From Actinomycetota bacterium (GTDB lineage: Bacteria > Actinomycetota > Acidimicrobiia > Acidimicrobiales > JAJPHD01): a DNA stretch of 64,000 bases. Both the position numbers and the translations under genes were made by a program. The DNA lies in assembly GCA_021325455.1 (NCBI GenBank), contig JAJPHD010000004.1, positions 62,001-126,000 on the forward strand, written 5' to 3'. The notes beneath the pieces were generated by a model. The model was not told the origin of the DNA and made no database searches. It worked only from the letters and a program-made list of their open reading frames with translations. Positions 61,564-64,000 of this stretch are shown piece by piece (within the stretch, counting starts at the first letter, position 1; every line of letters starts with the position of its first letter).

Positions 61564-62392
61564 CGTTCTCGGGACCTTGCTCAGGGAGGGACCGGAGCTA
61601 CGGGGCAAGAGCCGGGCCATAGGCTGGTGGCTGGCCCGCCAGCCCAGTCGGTTGCGATGGCACCGTCTTCGCTCGGGCGAGTGGATGGAGCTGGACACCA
61701 GCGTCCCCTACGAAGCCATGATCTGGCTGGAGCGCGAGGAGAGATGGGAGCTCCAGCACCTGGGGCGCTTGTTGACCGAAGGGTCCTCCTTCGTGGACGT
61801 GGGGGCCAACCTCGGCCTTTGGACGCTGCGGGCGGCCACCCTGGTCGGGCGGCGGGGACGCGTGCATGCCCTGGAGCCCAACCCGGCTCTGTTCGAGCGC
61901 TTGAACCGCCATGTGGAGCGCAACGGGTTCGGGGACCGGGTGCGAACCCATCCGGTGGGGGCAGCCAGCAGGATAGGGGAGGGGTTCCTGGACATCAGTC
62001 ATGGGCACAACGAGGGAAGGGTCGTGCTAGGTGCCCGAGAGGAGGGGATCACCGCCGGCCTGCTGCTGGAGAGGGTGCGGCTCAGGGCTCTGGACGACCT
62101 CCTGGTTGATCAGCCCGTGGACGGGGTGAAGATCGATGTCGAGGGCTTCGAGGCCCAGGTACTGGCCGGGGCCTCCCGCCTGATCGTGAGGGATCACCCC
62201 TGGATCGTCGTGGAATGGAACACCCTCCTCGGACCGGGCGGGTGCCTGGGCGAATGGGAGGTACACCGCATGCTCGTCGAGCAGGGGTACGGCGAGCGGC
62301 CCAGGCTGGTGAGCTCGAGGGACATGGAAGCGGTTGGTCCTTCGTGGACCATCGCCGGCTACTGCAACCTGCTGTACGTCCCATCCCGCTGA
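61550..62392 (+). CDS. FkbM-family methyltransferase
   Basis: A 280-residue protein with SAM-binding FVDVGANLGLWTLRAA, VHALEPNP and KIDVEGFEAQVLAGA, the FkbM-type motifs. Such enzymes O-methylate sugars or polyketides. The start at GTG 61550 overlaps the GT2 end by 14 nt but has only a distant purine run; an upstream in-frame start is possible. It converges with the GT4 gene, whose end overlaps it by 34 nt. Confidence 0.85.
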   Translation: MPAPDVLGTLLREGPELRGKSRAIGWWLARQPSRLRWHRLRSGEWMELDTSVPYEAMIWLEREERWELQHLGRLLTEGSSFVDVGANLGLWTLRAATLVGRRGRVHALEPNPALFERLNRHVERNGFGDRVRTHPVGAASRIGEGFLDISHGHNEGRVVLGAREEGITAGLLLERVRLRALDDLLVDQPVDGVKIDVEGFEAQVLAGASRLIVRDHPWIVVEWNTLLGPGGCLGEWEVHRMLVEQGYGERPRLVSSRDMEAVGPSWTIAGYCNLLYVPSR

Positions 62393-63609
62393 GAGACGTC
62401 ATCACCCCTGGCCGGCGTCGACTGGGTGCCTGACCGCTCGGCCCCCTTCGACCGTTCCGCAAGGAGGGCGGCGTAGGCTTCGAGCTCGAGGGGAGTGACG
62501 CGGGTCCAGGTGAAGCAGGCGGCCCGCGCCCGGCATGCCTCGGCCCGGGACAGCATCTCGTCCCCGGTGGAGGAGAGGAGGCCCAGGACCCGCTCCGTCA
62601 TGGCCTCGATGTCGCCGGGGGGCACGAGGAGGTCCCGGTCGAGGGGCCCGAGGATGTGAGCCGGGCCCGGCACGTCGTAGCTGACCACGGGGATGCCTGC
62701 AGCCAGGAGCTCGACGGCGGCGAGGCCCCAGCCTTCGATGTAGGTGGGGAACACCCCGACCGAGGCGCCGGCCAGCAGGCGGGGGAGATCGGGGGGGTCG
62801 AAGCGCTCCACCACCTGGAGCCGGTCGTCGGACGGACGGCCCAGGTCGGTCCTCACCAAGGCCTCGGAGACTCCGGTCCCGAGGAGGAGGAAGCGAGCCT
62901 CCGGGCAGGCCCCCCAGATCCGGGCCGTCAGCTCGGGGAAGTCGGCAGCGCCCTTGCGCCTATCCCAGGAGCCGATGAAGGCGATGGTGGGCGATGCGGT
63001 GCCAGCCCTTGGCAGCGGCCGGTGGGCGAGGGCGTCGAAGGCCGCCTGGGATATGGCCGAGGGCACCGCGACGACCTTGGGGCACCATCGGGGGTTGGAT
63101 TCCAAGAAAGTGCGCTCGGCGTCGTTGCGGGCAATGATGAGGTCGGCCATGTCGAAGCTCCGGTTCGTGGCCCACTCCATCACGCCCATCCCAAGCCTGT
63201 CCCGATGCCTGTTCACCTTGGCCCGGATGCCGGGCCGGCTGGCCCACTGGAAGTTTCCTCCGGTGCGCAGCTCCCACTCCTGGTAAAGGTGAACGAGCCC
63301 GGCCGATCTGACCACCGTGACACAGCCGGGTGAAAGGTGGCCGCGGCCCAAAGGAAGGTGGCCCTGGAGGGTGCGCAGCACGTCAAAGGTGCGTGAAGTT
63401 CGCCGGAGGAAGCGGCCCAGGGCCAGGGAGAAGGGGTAGGGGTTGTAGGGGAGGATCGGTCGGTGGGCAGAGTCGAGACCGGCGTCCTCCAGGGAGAACT
63501 TGGTGACCTCGTGGCCGAGGCGGGTGAGCTCCTCGGCGAGCTCCATGTCGGCTCGCGCCGCCCCGAGATCGCGGCGCCACGAGAAGGGGGAGACGATCAG
63601 GATCCTCAT
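62359..63609 (-). CDS. GT4 glycosyltransferase
   Basis: A 416-residue GT-B enzyme with LIVSPFSWRRDLGAARADME, the donor-half FIGSWDRRKGAADFPELTA and YIEGWGLAAVELLAAG (E-x7-E). The start ATG overlaps the stop of the flippase gene (ATGA), so the two are coupled. The C-terminus is a short Ser/Arg-rich tail. Confidence 0.88.
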   Translation of the reverse strand: MRILIVSPFSWRRDLGAARADMELAEELTRLGHEVTKFSLEDAGLDSAHRPILPYNPYPFSLALGRFLRRTSRTFDVLRTLQGHLPLGRGHLSPGCVTVVRSAGLVHLYQEWELRTGGNFQWASRPGIRAKVNRHRDRLGMGVMEWATNRSFDMADLIIARNDAERTFLESNPRWCPKVVAVPSAISQAAFDALAHRPLPRAGTASPTIAFIGSWDRRKGAADFPELTARIWGACPEARFLLLGTGVSEALVRTDLGRPSDDRLQVVERFDPPDLPRLLAGASVGVFPTYIEGWGLAAVELLAAGIPVVSYDVPGPAHILGPLDRDLLVPPGDIEAMTERVLGLLSSTGDEMLSRAEACRARAACFTWTRVTPLELEAYAALLAERSKGAERSGTQSTPARGDDVSQRDGTYSRLQ

Positions 63610-64000
63610 GTATAACTGTCCGGAGGCTGAGACCCGTCTGAACCCGCTGGGGGGAAGTCCGCTACGGTCGATCGGACGTTCCAGTGGTGCCGAGCTCCGG
63701 GCAGGCCTCGCAGGTAGGAGAGGACGCCCTGGACGAGGTCCGGGACGTCGCCAATCCTCGGGACCAGGTCCTGGCAGCCGACCCGGGACAGGAAGGTGGC
63801 TTGGATGAGGAAGGTCACGATGAAGTCCAAGCTGGTGACCGCGGCGGCCGCTTGGATGCCGAAGGCCGGAAGGGTGAGGGGAAGCCCCAGCACCGTGATC
63901 AAGGTGCCGCCGAGCTGGCCCAAGGAGGCCTTCCCGGGGCGCCCGAGCACGTTGAGAGAGGCTTCGGTGGCCCCCATGCCGCTCATGGCCACGGTCCCGG
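63606..64000 (-). CDS. polysaccharide flippase-like protein (partial)
   Basis: The C-terminal part of a membrane protein, continuing past the right edge. It has helices GQLGGTLITVLGLPLTLPAFG and AAAVTSLDFIVTFLIQATFL, in the style of Wzx/MATE-type glycan flippases, followed by a cytoplasmic tail. The preceding segment (GATEASLNVLGRPGKAS) resembles the inter-helix loop of such transporters. Placed before a GT4 it would move the lipid-linked unit across the membrane. Confidence 0.7.
   Translation of the reverse strand, partial: GTVAMSGMGATEASLNVLGRPGKASLGQLGGTLITVLGLPLTLPAFGIQAAAAVTSLDFIVTFLIQATFLSRVGCQDLVPRIGDVPDLVQGVLSYLRGLPGARHHWNVRSTVADFPPAGSDGSQPPDSYT

Noticed and set aside
1-64000. tRNA, rRNA, CRISPR or insertion-sequence features
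   Set aside because: No T-loop-like GTTCGA pattern was noticed in the gaps, no regularly spaced repeat array beyond the two-unit repeat at 14691, and no transposase-like protein among the frames.

Overview
This is a very GC-rich window (about 73% G+C by eye, strongly G/C-ending codons). It holds a WhiB-type iron-sulfur regulator, a PdtaS-like sensor kinase, an LPxTG-type wall protein and many GTG starts. These point to a Gram-positive actinobacterium; a deep-branching class such as Acidimicrobiia is possible but is only an inference. I see no rRNA, tRNA, CRISPR array or insertion sequence, and most of the window is packed with short operons.

0-9.4 kb: a secreted lipoprotein, then a minus-strand cluster of two CheB-type methylesterases (one carrying two apparent single-base frameshifts in G tracts) and a tiny proline-rich ORF. 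Next come a PHP-family phosphatase translationally coupled to a PdtaS-like histidine kinase, a convergent WhiB gene, two proteins of unknown function, a DUF1918 protein and a secreted beta-repeat protein.

9.4-28 kb: a large LuxR-type AAA regulator, a DadA-like amino-acid oxidoreductase, a PiT-family transporter, an M24-fold protein, an MFS transporter and an S9 peptidase. These are followed by a TetR-led operon encoding two ABC-2 exporters, a class-C beta-lactamase-fold hydrolase and a large secreted GH25 lysozyme with lectin and propeller-like domains.

28-45 kb: small-molecule and peptide metabolism. There is an M20 amidohydrolase, a TRIC/UPF0126 membrane protein, a 2OG-Fe(II) oxygenase, an amino-acid permease, an FNT channel, three paralogous family-5 substrate-binding lipoproteins (two behind an FCD-type GntR regulator) with no permease or ATPase nearby, a YcaQ-type DNA glycosylase, a metal-dependent amidohydrolase, a TetR regulator and a PAP2 phosphatase. 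The recurring theme is peptide and amino-acid uptake and hydrolysis.

45-64 kb: a UTRA-type GntR regulator overlaps a ClC channel gene. An LPMTG-anchored wall protein with a clear promoter and operator follows, then a long plus-strand surface-glycan operon whose members overlap mostly by 4 nt. It contains several GT4 glycosyltransferases, two genes that each fuse two GT4 enzymes, a methyltransferase, an asparagine-synthase-like amidotransferase and an internally deleted GT2 remnant. Beyond it lie an O-antigen-ligase-like polymerase, a GT2, an FkbM methyltransferase, another GT4 and the end of a flippase. Together these look like a complete assemble, flip and polymerise pathway for an extracellular polysaccharide.
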